Shown piece by piece: positions 44,871-57,900 of a stretch of DNA of 64,000 bases. How positions within the stretch are numbered: position 1 is the first letter of the stretch; the number at the start of each line of letters is the position of its first letter. Source of the stretch: Agapetus fuscipes (taxonomy: Eukaryota; Arthropoda; Insecta; Trichoptera; Glossosomatidae); NCBI GenBank assembly GCA_951799405.1, contig OX637339.1:14260001-14324000 (forward strand), written 5' to 3'. Below the pieces are notes generated by a model. That model did no database searches, had not been told where the DNA came from, and saw nothing but the letters and a program-made list of their open reading frames with translations. A program made the translations under genes and the position numbers.

Positions 44871-46424
44871 AGATCCCTTCTAATTTATACAATGCTTTCG
44901 TTTAGCTGTCATATAAATTCACTAATATCCGTGTATGTCTGTACCTACATATTAAAAATGATGAGAATGAATAAAAATGATATTAAACTTTTACTTTTTA
45001 TAACCACAGCCTGTGAAAGGAAGATTCTTTTAATATTAAATCTAATTTCAAATTAATGAACTGTACAAAGATTCATTGGAAAAAAAGACAAACAGACGAA
45101 TAAAGTAGAAACTATAAACAACAATTTTAGGAATTTCCAATTTCTGTACTAAGGCAGACAGACGGTGGTTGTGCGTATGCATTTCTTGACTTTGAGTTGT
45201 TAGAAGCAAAGACTGCAATCTAGGTTTTTGTATTGAATATGGGATAAATGTATGGAAAAACAGAGAATGTCATTTTCTATTTTTACATGTCTTTATCACA
45301 TTTAAAAAAATGCAAGATATTAATTAGCCTTTGATTCTACAGAATTTACGTAAAGTACAATATTTTGTAATTTAAACTTTTAATCCGTTTTATTAACTCC
45401 TAGATATTTTGGATACTCCTAAGCGTGAAACTAAAACCAACATTCAAATAATGACCTTTTAAATTCATGTGTTATTTTTACGCTAGCCACCAAGGTCAAA
45501 TTAATTACATTTCCTTTATTTGTTTCTCAAGAATTTATGTCAACTCAATGCTCAGATAATAGGTCAACAAATCATTTATTATGGTATTCTTATTTGTTTA
45601 CAAATAAAACGTAACAGGCTGTTTTTTTTACTTTCATTAAATCAATGTCGTTACGCAAGAATAAAAATGCTGTTAGTTCTTAAATAAATACATAAATCAT
45701 CAAACATTTGCATACTTCATAACCAGTACGGTAGACATTTCTAACCATAAAAATAGCACATAATTTAAAATAAAGTATTTATTTCTTGAATGTAAGTGTT
45801 AATTTGACGCTTCCAGTTGCCAACAATACCCACCATCCGAATAATAATGTTTCAAAATTAGAACTCTTGTGTATTTTTTAAAATTCAAAATTGGAATCCA
45901 GCCGTTTCCATTTTCAAATACAAGCTTAGACTTCAGTTTGTTGTAAATTTAACATTAATTTTATTTAAAACTTTACTTCATTCTTTCGTGTTTTAAGATT
46001 ACAGATATCAACATGTCTATGATTGTATTTTCAAACTAAATATTTGGTTTATTGTAATACCTATAATATATATATTTTATTTTTAATTACTTTACCTACT
46101 TAGAAATTAAAATATTAAAGTGAACAATAAAATTAATATCAAGCCTAACGTAAGCTATATTTATAAAATCATAAAAACTAAAAACTTGCATTTCTATGTT
46201 TAAACTTAAATATAGTTTCAATGAAATGAAAAAAGAATGATATTTTGTTTTGTATGAATGATGTCTGAATGATGGTTCAAATTTTGATTATTTTGAAGAA
46301 ATATTTTTTCTGACAGCTGCCATAACTAAACAAAATGTCTGTTAAAATGGCGAAGACAAAAAGTTGTGACGTAGCATGACCAGATCCCTAGGAATGAGCA
46401 TAGCTAAACTATGGGCGGCCAACT

Positions 46425-46645
46425 TATATTTTGTTATTGGCTGCTAAGGAACTCTGGTTACATAGACCCTAAGAGAAAAATTCAAATTTGCGACCATGAT
46501 TCAGAAAAAATGACAGGTCACCATCATGAATAGTTCCTTTGACATGAGACTCGACACAAAGCTCAAATTTTTCATCACATTTTTGGGCAAACGCCACAGG
46601 TCTAAGTGAGCCCTTAGCAACCGATAACAAAAAAATACTTATTTT
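46425..46645. mobile_element. fold-back MITE, 'ttggttgctaagg' family
   Basis: Inverted ends 'ttgttattggctgctaagga' and 'cccttagcaaccgataacaa'. Related ends occur near 6,215, 20,560, 49,240 and 49,460. Confidence 0.6.
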
Positions 46646-47740
46646 CTCCTCACAGCCCAGCAGGATGCCACTTTTTTGCATTTGTCATTTGCGTGGACTC
46701 CATTGTGAAAAGCATCTTTGACATTTTGTAATTTAATCGAGTGACAGTTGTCAAAAAATCCTCAAATGTCAAAGTCAAATTGACTGTAATGTTTGTTAAG
46801 TATATTTTATGGTATAAATGACAAAGTATTATTAGACTATTAGTTTACAGACACAGTGAAGGAAGATGATTGATATATTATTTAAAGTTAATATAACCCG
46901 TTTATTTAATCTTATGGCTCCAAATGAATGGTAATTATGTTAAAACAGTACCTACCCGTAGTATAAAATATCACGTAAATCTACCACTTCCCTCAAATAG
47001 AAAAAAATGAAAACTAAATTACTCACTAGGAGTGCTGTAGTAACTTCAATACATATCTTTATTTATGCAATGGTGGGAAATTTACGCGTTGTTTTATACT
47101 AAGGATACATGCTGAGTTTGCAACATTTAAACATTGTTTATGAATGTACTGAGCTCACACCAAATATTTAATTTAATAAAGAACATAGTAAGATGACAAA
47201 ATAGTCAAAATAATATTCCAAATTGTGCTTTTTCTCTCGGCTGGGTAACGCTACAGGGTCACAAGGGACAAAATCGTAGAGTGGGAAGGCCCAGACTGAA
47301 ATGAAACGATGAAGTGAAAATAGAAACAGCTTAGTTTCTGCAGGTGGCAAACTGGAGGACGGGTCGGAGGAAAAGCGGAGTTGGAGGCAGAAGTTAAAGG
47401 AGGTCAAGGTTTGAGTTGGGCTGTAGGGAAATTGAAAAAAAAGGTCATACTTGAAGCAATAGATGAAGGATGCCAGAAGCCATCTTGGATTGTTTTTGCC
47501 TAGGCTGATGAAGAAAGTTAAATTGAAATTTACATATTTTTAAACAAAATATTGACAAGTTAAAAACAGCACACATATACAATGTCACAATGATGCAAAT
47601 ATACAATATGAAAGAGGAGTGTACCTACTCCATAGAGGCAAATAAAAGACAGAAATTTTTGATTCTTCCTTTGTATTAAAAAAACAAAAAAGAAAGCTAA
47701 TATGACTTCATAAGAATGCCCAAAATTAAAATTTATTTTC

Positions 47741-47825
47741 TAAGTTGCACAAATAGTGCAACTTCATACCCCATTGTCTCTGAAGGTATCGCATGAGGAA
47801 CCTATTTATTTTCAGAGATAATGGA
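47741..47825 (-). repeat. SINE family S1 fragment
   Basis: 'ctaagttgcacaaatagtgc' to 'aacctatttattttcag'. Confidence 0.45.
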
Positions 47826-47864
47826 CACACAGTTGTAAAGATTTTAATCTACTAGTGGTGTATA

Positions 47865-48019
47865 TTGGTTCACTTCTGTTTCAGGGAAAGCCAGCAAGAG
47901 TTGGAAAGGTTATGTTCATTTGAGTTTTTTTTTTGTAAGTAGGTACACATGTAGCATGTATAAGCGTGAACTTATTGGTGTCTATTTTAAATGTTAATAT
48001 ATCTTCGCAACTAAGGTTA
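47865..48019 (+). repeat. family R, 5'-truncated copy
   Basis: Begins at 'ttggttcacttctgtttcag'; the end 'atcttcgcaactaaggtta' is intact. Confidence 0.6.
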
Positions 48020-48972
48020 CAGACATTTTCTTTTATTGGCTTCTATGGAGTATTCCCGTCCGTTTTGTAAATATAAATTTCAGATCTTGTTTCTATGACC
48101 GAGCAGATATTGTTTATCTTTATAAACTTAACATACTAAACAAAAAATATTAATTATATTGTACAGCATTTAAAAACTAATAAATAAATTAAAATACAAT
48201 GGGAATTATGATTCATCAGGGTGTGTTCCATTCACTCATTTAAATTGCAGTAAAAAAACACGCATGCTAATTTTCTATGAACAAAATCAAAAGAATATTT
48301 GATCTCAAGACTATATTTTAATGTCAACTGTTGATGACCTTTAAGTTTTTATTTTAAATAACCAATTTGAGTGGCATTGAAATGAAACTGAATCATATTT
48401 TTACCAATAAGTATCTAAAAAAAAAAACTATTATACCTACCATTACAATAAACAAATAAGTTGGCCAACTTGTAGATGGACAGTTGGACAACCTGCTTTA
48501 TGACAACTTGATGGAAGTGTTGCCATGTTACAAAAAAAAAATAAAGGTAGGTATCATAGTACATCAAAAAACTATATTTAAAACATTTTCAGAAAAAATA
48601 TTGTCCAACATTTGTAAGTCCTGCATAATAAAATAATGTTCTCAGTTCTTTCTACATTGAAATAAAATATTAAAAAGGATTTTTTATCAAGTTAAAATGA
48701 GGCGTATAGCACCAAAGAAGGCAATTAGAATGTTTTCCGAAAATTTGAGAATGCCATGACATACTCAGTGTTTAAATATACATGTATATTATTTTCAGTA
48801 AAATCTCAGATTGTCTTCTTCGACTTTATACAGCTCAAATAGATAGCCCACTCAACATGAAGAAAACTTTCAAACTCGCAAACACAAAACAAATTAAATA
48901 TTAAAAAAATAGTACACAGTGAAACAATAGGACATTGTTTAGATTGTTTATGATGTAGAAAATGTTCATTTT

Positions 48973-51900
48973 TTAAATTAACAGTTTGACTAGACACAGT
49001 GTTGTCAGCGTTGAGATGAGTGTTGCCATTGTCATGAAGGTATTTTGAACTCCAATAGTTCCGGAGGCTACCTCTGCGGCGGGAGCTGAAAAAATAATTT
49101 AAATTTGAATAAAGAATATTGAGAAAGCATACAGATTTTCAAAACATTAGGTAAAGAAAAATAGAGTTGTTATATAATAACCCAGCCAAAATATTGTGAC
49201 TTAACCTGCTAGGGAATAGGCTAACTAATATTTTGTTATTGTTTGCAAAAAACCACAGCCCCCCAGACCTGTGTAAGATTAAACACCATTTGAAAAAGAA
49301 AGAATCATGCTTTCCAGAGGCATTGTTGATGATAATGATAAAGTATAACAGGATATCAAAAAAGTTCCTTAGCGTATATAAATTTAATGAGGTCCGAACA
49401 TTTTTGAATTTCATATATTTTTTTCTCGGCAAACATCAGCCTTGTATGAGACGGCTGTCCTTAGCAACCAATAAGAAAATATTGGTATGCCTTTTCTCTA
49501 ACAGCCTGGCCGGACGTCAATTTTTTTTTTCTTAAGAAATCCTGTGCGGAAGACTCCCTAGACTTCAGAGACTCTAGAGGTCTATAACACTTGTAATGCC
49601 GCAGAGGTGCTGTTTACGAGCTTGGTCGTCGCTACAAAGCACCAATACTGAAGCAACACCCAGTTGATGTAAGGCTGGATGGACCTTTAGTGACCGGTCT
49701 TTGGTAAAGGTTTTATGAATTTTTCAACCCAGTGAAGAGCATATTTGAAAATATAAATGGTAAATTTTTTGTGCTTCGCCGGGATTCGAACCACAACCTT
49801 CCATTTACGAGTCCAAGTCAAGTGTTGCCACTAGACTACGGACCGGTAGTAGAACAATATTGTTTATGCCACTTCATGTGCAGACCTCATTAATAAATTA
49901 ATTTAATAGCATTCCAAATTGAAACACTCACCTACACAGAGAAATAACCATTATTTAATTTACACAAGTAGTAGACGAAGCTACCAAAACAAAAACTATT
50001 TGTTATTTGAAAGAATATTTTTATAAGTACCTTCGTTTGTTCTGTCTGATCTCATTTCATTGGACTCATAATAGGCTGAAAGAAGTAGAGAACCAAAAAT
50101 AAAGTAAAAACAAAAAGTGCCTACACCAAATAAATACAGTCAGACTCGGTCATAACGATTGCAGAAGTAGCAAGTTCACAACTTTGATATGTTACTTCAG
50201 GTTTATTTTCATACAATTAGCGAGCTTGCTTCATGGACTATAATGTCCAAATAATATTGTTAGCTCAATGCTCTTCACAAAGTTTATCAAATAAAAAAGG
50301 ATACCAACATTAATAGCAGTTTTTTACCTACTTACTTACATTTTTAACGAGTGACAGCTATAAAGAGAAAAAAATTATTCGTCCTTTCGTGCTCTTTATA
50401 ACCAAGTTCAACTGTACGTGCATCGAGAAAATAATAAAAAATGTGCAAAGATGGTTAACATGTGAATAAAATAATTCAATTTTTTAATAACCCATGGACC
50501 GTCCAAGACTGTAGACTTTATATCAGATAAAAGAGTGAGACAAAATGTTGACGGGGAATTGATTGCAAAGCAAGCTTATGGTATGTATGAAAAACACAAT
50601 TTTTGATACAAATTTGCAATCATTTTAAAGATCCTGATTATAAAACATTTATTATAAACTTCCCTCGATTGCATACATCCAAAATTTATGAAAGATACTA
50701 TTAGAAAATAAAGGTTATTATAAAGTCTTCAATCTGTGGTGGCTACGTGTAAATGGAAAAATAAAAATGTATCCCAAATGACCAACAAAAGTTCCTAATA
50801 AAATTGTGCGGTGCTAAAAATCTACATGCTTATTTAAAAAAATACTATTCCACTAACTTTGATGCTTGCCATCTATTGATTGTGTGTATGTATTACTTCC
50901 AAGAAAAATACACAGATGGCATACACCACTTTCTAGTTGTCCATTTTTAACGATTACTGTTCGGTTATGATGAGATTAAGAGGCAAATGAGGAATCTGTG
51001 GGTATGATGGGATATGGAAGAGAAATTGTGCCTTTGAATAAGGGGAGTGGGTGATATACAATAGGTTGCAGAGGCAGGATCCCTATTCCTAACCACTACC
51101 AGAATGCTAAAAATGTATCTGTTACTATATTTTACTCATCCATTATCCAAAATCAAAATTCTAGATCTTAGGAGTGATATTTTGTATGGTATAATACCTC
51201 CGTCAAACATATGCTCCCTGGACATCTCTCCCCACCCATGGGTGTTTCTGGCCCGTAACTTTGCAGTATATTTTCCGGGCTCGAGTCCTTCCAGTGTATG
51301 TTTCACTGTGTAGACGTTGCCTTGAGGCTGCTCGATGTGTGGCTGGACTGTGTTCCATTCTGCGTTGAATTTTTCGATGGCGTTGGACTGAAAAATAAAG
51401 TAAGACTATTAATTAGATTGTCGGCGCTGTCGGTACAACAAAGAGCCCTGTGACATCTACAGAGACTGCTATCATCATAAGTAATTTGCCTGCAGTGAGA
51501 TGTTTGAGAATAAAAACTCAATGAGTGAAGAAAAAACTAAGTTTTGTATTTGAACTTTATTAATTTAATATCTTTTCTTCTCCGAAAAACGAAGCCAATG
51601 TAGTTCTTTTATCAGCGGAGTGATGTGAGAGAATTTGGACATTCCGAAAAATCAGTCTAGTGGCCACATTCAGAACACACCGAAACAATAATTAATCTGT
51701 TAGTGTTACCTCATCGATCTTGATGTACTTGAGCTCCAGCTCCGTGATGGGCTGTATAGACTCCACGGCCCATGTGAGCACAGGTTTGTTCTCGACGCCG
51801 ATGCCCTGAAGGAAGAGAGCTGGCGCGGGCTGACGGACAATCTCCGCTGTAGCTGAACCTCGGCCATACTCGTTTTCAGCCTAGAACACCAAGAAAAAAA

Positions 51901-54900
51901 TGTAGAGATACACATAAAAAAAACTGGTTTGAATAGCAGATAATTGATTTTGTGCTCTCTGGGATTGGAGCTAGAACATTGTCATCTCTACAGTCAAGAG
52001 GATAAAGTATTGGAAATTTAATTAGTGCTTTTAAAACAAATAAAAATTTGAGTCCCATTGAGTCCTATTGATAATAACTTCGACCCTGGGTCAACAGACG
52101 TCCAAGCTCGTTAAGAGTCCGGTCGATAGCTTAGTTGGTAGAATACTCGCATTCCATGCCGAGCACAAGAGTTCGATCCCCACCGAGAGTGTCATAAATG
52201 ATTTCCAGTTTTGGTGTTTATTTTAACCCTAAAATAAAATACCGGCCAGGTTTAACCATGCAAAAAAAAAAGCCACTAAGATACACATATAGTGTAACTT
52301 CTTTCCTGAGTTATCCCTGAAGGGGTCGCATGTGGCGATTCGGGACCTATTTTTTTTTACGGGTAAGAGGGCCGGCCTCGCACCAACCACTTTCAGTTGA
52401 AGTGGGGGTTTCCCAGCTCCCTGGGGGGCTGGTTCTCATTTCTTGTGAAGGCTGAGTACGCCTTGAGATCGAACCCTTGCTCTCGGCATGGAATGCAAGC
52501 ATTCTACCAATTGAGCTATCAATCTTTTTACGAGCTTGGTCATCGTCGCTACAAAGCGCCAATTCACAAGCAAGACCCAGTTGCTGTAAGGCTGGATGGA
52601 CCTTTGGTGACCGGTCATTGGTAAAGGTTTATGAATTTTTTCAACCCAGCGAAGAGCAAATTTAAAAATTTAAATGGTATATTTTTGTGCTCCGCCGGGA
52701 TTCGAACCCACAACCTTCCATTCAGAGTCTGAAGTGTTACCACTAAACTACAGACCGGTCTGCCTTTTGACTTTACTAAAAATGAGAACCAGCACCCTCG
52801 GGCGCTGGGAAATACCCACTTCAACTGAAGTGGTTAGCGTAAAGCCGGCCCCCTTACCTGTAAAAATAAAGGTTCCAATCGGCAATCGCCACATGTGATC
52901 CCTGCTAGGATAATGCGGTAAGGAGTTACACTGTAATAATAATAATATTAGGCTGATTTATTTGGTGAGCCCTGTTTTTTGGTGAATCACACCTCTGACT
53001 GGTCCGTAGTCCAGTGGTAATACTCCAGATTCGTAAATGGAAGGTTGTGGGTTCGAATCCCGGCGGAGCACAAAAAATATACCATTTATATTTTCAAATG
53101 TGCTCTTTGCTTGGTGAAAAAAATCATATAACTTTACCAAAGACCGGTCACTAAAGGTCTATCCAGCTTTACAGCAACTGGGTCTTGCTTGAGAATTGGC
53201 GCTTTCTACAGCGATGACCAAGCAAGACAGAAGGCTCTTGAGGTGTGATACACCCAAAAACAGCGCTCACCAAATAAATCAGCCTAATTTTTTTTAAGAG
53301 CCCTTTGCGAGCTTGGTCGTTGCTGTAGAAAGTGCCAATTCTCAAGCAAGACCCATTTGGTGTAATGCTGGATGGACCTTTAGTGACCGGCCTTTGGCAA
53401 ACCAACTACTTTTCAATCACGAGTCTGAAGTGTTAACCACTAGATTATGGACCAGTCACTATAATTATGTTGTAGGCTACACTATATGTGTAGCTTAATT
53501 GCGTTGCAAACATCAAATTCATAAAATAAAGTAGTACATACTCTGCATGTGTACTTCCCAAAGTCCGTGGCTGTGATTCGGGTTATCTTGAGTGTGGAAT
53601 GATTCCTGTTGGAGCTGATCTCAATGGGGTGCTTGGGGGAGTTATGGAGCTCCCTGCCGTCTCTCTCCCACATGATGTTGGAGCTGGAAGATAGAAAGAC
53701 TGCTTATGGGAATGCATGTAATATGCAACATAGAGTATACATATAGTTTATAGATCATTACTGAATGTTTTAATGACTTGAGTCATATAGAATAAAAAAG
53801 ACAGGCTTCCAGCCAGTCCTTCCTGTATGGAGACGATAGTTTCTAAAGAAGTGTCGTAGGACAGCATCCTTTCTTTATGAATGTACTCCTAAGTTATGCT
53901 CTGGTTGGTGTAATGCTTACTCTGGGGTGCTGTCAACTCCACACAGGATTCTCGCGTCATAGCCTTCATCTGCGTTGATGACTGATTTCTTGATTTCAAT
54001 AGATGGAGCGTCTGCAAAACAAAAGAAACATTGAATCAACGTACGGCAAAACAATTTGATAAGTTAGTAACTCATCCTGACTCTGTGCGGCGGGCCTGGA
54101 TCTTGAATTTTCAAAAATGTAAAGACCTGACTCGGTGAGACCATGGATTGCTTAGTTATTTCACAAATTTGAAGGTAACCTTGATGTATGAAAGTGAAGC
54201 ATGGACTACAATATATATCAAAATGATAAGGTATGGATGGTCGGTTCACTTTGCCAATGCTACCCTTTTTTCAGGGAAGGCCGACAAGAGTTACCTATGC
54301 TCATTTGTGATTTGGGTCATAAGTTCACATACTACATGTGTAAGCGTAAACTTAAATATGTTTTAATTAATTAAAATACTTTTTTAACTTTGTTACAATT
54401 CACTTGAGTTTTATTTTTTATTTTGTAAAAAACACAACCAGTTTCGGGAGAAGCAGTACCTCCCATCTTCAGGTGTAAATATCAACTAACATAAAATACA
54501 AAATTACCAAATTAAGCAAGGATTTAATTTGTAGTACTGGTGGGGGTAAGTGGGGGGCGGGGCTTAATTGGAAACAAAGAAAGTAATGGCGAAGTGTTAG
54601 GAAAGAGGATATTATTTAAGAGGTTATTTTCAGAATTAATATTTTTTTGGATTTCTAGATTTTCAAAATTGTTCATAATTTTACCTTTGTAATTGTAACA
54701 AAGTTAAAAAAGTATTTTAATTAATTAAAATGTGCTTTCACAAAGTTACTGCCCAAAATCTAAATAATATTATATATGTTTGCTTGTGGGAATACATTTA
54801 ATGTGAATCTGCTTCTTCGTCTTGTATTAGATCTAAGATCTGTTTATTGCGGAACTCCCTCCTTTGATGCAGAAGACTTCTTCTTCCATCTTTTGGGTGG

Positions 54901-57900
54901 GCGGCCTGGTAGACGCTGGCCTTTTGGTTTTTCCTGTACCATGATTTACGCAATCCTACTTTGCCATCTTGTCCCCTCAGTACTTGTTTGCTTAATTCCA
55001 TCAGAGGTAATTTTACATGAGCAATGTTCGTATGTGTAGATACTGGACCACTGTGTCGTATGAAAACTGGAAATTTATTTTAAAAGTATTAAAAAAAGCT
55101 CTCACATTATCGTGTTTTACATTTTTTTCTAAGCTCAGATTGTGTAGAATATGATTCTTAAGGCTATTTCATTGAAAGGTCACTTTTGAATCAAATGGTA
55201 GATAAGCCAAACAAGCACTGGGGGAACGATCTATCTCCGTTTGTGTAACATGTATGTGTAACTTACGGAGTACGATGATGTGGACCCCGTTGACTGCGGG
55301 CTGTCCTATTCCGTTGTCCGCCATGCACTGGTAGCTGCCCTTGTCGTGCTTCGTGGTGGAGTTGATGATGAGAGAGTGGTGGTGGAGGTGGAGGTTGTGA
55401 CGAGGCACCACGGCTTCACCCTGGAAACAAAACAAAATAATCAATAAGAACCTGCTTCATGATCTTACTCTAGATTGAAGATTTGGAGTTCCAACAAACA
55501 ATACACAACAATAAATAACACCCCACTTCTTGTTCTTACTGTAGATTGTAGATTTTGAGTTCCGAGGCTCAACGGGATATGTAACACTGTCGCCATTTGG
55601 CAAGCGGCGACTCTGCAGATTTGTCTCCATTTCTTCCTATCTTTGTATATCTGTTGTTAATCTTTTAGCACTTAATTAATGCAGCTAAGCTACGCATACA
55701 GGTGAAATTCTTGAAGCGTTCTCTCCAACAGAGTCGCATGTGGCGATTGGGATCTATTCATTTATACAGGTAAGGGGGCCGGCCCTTACGCCCACCACTT
55801 CAGTTGAAGTGGGAGTTTCCCAGCTCCCGAAGGTGCTGGTTTGGCTGAACCTTGCCGGTATTTTATTTTTGGGTTTGAAATAAACACTGAAGCTGAAATA
55901 ATATTTCACGCCCTCAGTGGGTTTCGAATGTGAGCTCTCGGCATGAAATGTAAGCATTCTACCAACTGAACCATCGACCGGACCATCATGTTGTGTTTTT
56001 TACAATTTATCACAAATACACTAAAAAATCTCAACAACTCCATTCTGTTTAATTTATTTAGATATTCTAATCTAATCTAAGTTGCAAGGATATGTTACAT
56101 TGAAGATTCACATTACATGCATTCTCACAACCAGACACGTACAAGTTCGCGCTTGCACATGCCTCATGTGAACCTACAACATAAAAATCAAATCTCAAAT
56201 GGACATACACCCTGCAACTCTTGCCGTCCTTCCCTGAGACAGGGGTGACATTGGCAAAGTGAACCATTTTTACAGCATGGGTGGTCAGCCGCATACCAAC
56301 CTATAAGTCAAGGAACACACACACACGACAAATTACATTTTATACATCATTAAATAATAATATTCAAATACAAAATATCCATTTACAAACAAAAACAAAT
56401 TCCAATTTAATAAACCCTATTCGCCAACATTACAGATCAACCGCCATTTCTTTCTGTCCTTACATACTTCTTTCATTTCCTCCAGAGTCATAACCTTCTT
56501 CATACAAGCTCTTCTTTTATTATGACTCTGGATATTCCATTCATTCGCAATTTCGGATATTTGGTCCATCCATACCTTTCTCGGTCTTCCTCTACCACGA
56601 CATCCATCTATTCTACCAACATATACTTTCTTCGTCAGTCTTTCCTCATTCATTCTCTCCATATGTCCAAACCATCTTAACAAACTTCTTTTAATCTTCA
56701 CTTTCACACTTTCTCTTGCACCACATTCTTCTCTTACAAAATCATTCCTCACCCTGTCACTCCGTTTTTTCCCAATCATACTTCTTAGAAAGTCCATTTC
56801 AACAGTATGGACTTTACTAATTTCACTTTCATTCACCGTCCAGGCCTCGCTTCCATACATCAAGGTGGGTAAAAGTATGCCACTGCGTACCGCCAATCGA
56901 GCATTTTTTGATATGTTTTGATTTTTGGCGATACAAGCTGTGGCACCCAGTACACACCTGCCCTTCATTACTCTTCTTTCAAATTTCAAAGATATTGATT
57001 CCTTGAATTATAGGATGGTATGAGGCTGACCACCCATAGGTACTGTAAAAAAATGGTTCACTTGGCCAATGTCACCAATGTTTCAGGGAAGGTGGGCAAA
57101 AGTTGCAGGGCTTATGTTCATTTAAGGTTTGGATTTTAATTTGAAAGTACACATGCGGCATGTGTTAGTGCGAACTTACACGGAATGCATTTAAAATGAA
57201 GCTTAAATGCTATATATATTTGCAACGTAGATTATTTATTTGATATTATTATTGGTCAACCCCTTACATTTTTGGTCCACTTCATGGTGGGCACAGGGTT
57301 TCCCCGCGCCTCGCACCTCAGCACCAGGGGATGTCCGGCCACCACGCGCCTGCTGTCTCCCTCGGGCAGGACCTTGACTATGTGAGGAGCTTGAGCCATG
57401 TGGACGTGGTGGACCACCTTCACGTCCGTCTCCAGGGAGTTGGTCAGGATGCAGGTGTACCTGCCGGCGTCCTCGGGGAGCATTCTGGAGATGCTGATGG
57501 TGCGATTCGGGAACCTGCAATCATAGAAAATAGATTTGTAAACAAATATTAATGGCACGGCTCTGTCATATCTGGCAGACATGTTTTCTCCCGTGGAGGA
57601 ACTTGTACGTGTCTGGTTGTGAGAATGCATGTAATCTGAATCTCCAATGTAACATATCTTTGCAACTTAGATTAGATTATATTAGATTGGAGGTGAGTGT
57701 GAGGGGGCGGACACTGAGGTCAGAGAGGAGTGGTGCTGTCACGTTGTGTCACCACAAAATGTCACACACACCAACCAGTGTGCCTATGCTCACGTACAAC
57801 GAATACATAGTTCTTTACAATATAAATTGTATATCATATTAAAAAAAAAAAGACAATGTATTCAATACTTTGGTGGACTTTTTGCTGGTGGGCAATAAAT

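Larger units (their letters stand above)
36621..48972. other. 12-kb intergenic region
   Basis: No conserved protein-coding exon was recognised on either strand. It holds MITEs, a minisatellite, SINE pieces and one L2 3' end, listed separately. 45.0-46.4 and 48.0-48.9 kb are simple AT-rich sequence in which I see nothing. Confidence 0.6.

Noticed and set aside
47168..47407. 79-codon minus-strand ORF
   Set aside because: No recognisable domain, no splice context, composition like the surrounding spacer.
52996..53070. True tRNA gene
   Set aside because: Box A and B are good, but the same unit is repeated with a SINE body in several places and no clean cloverleaf was built.
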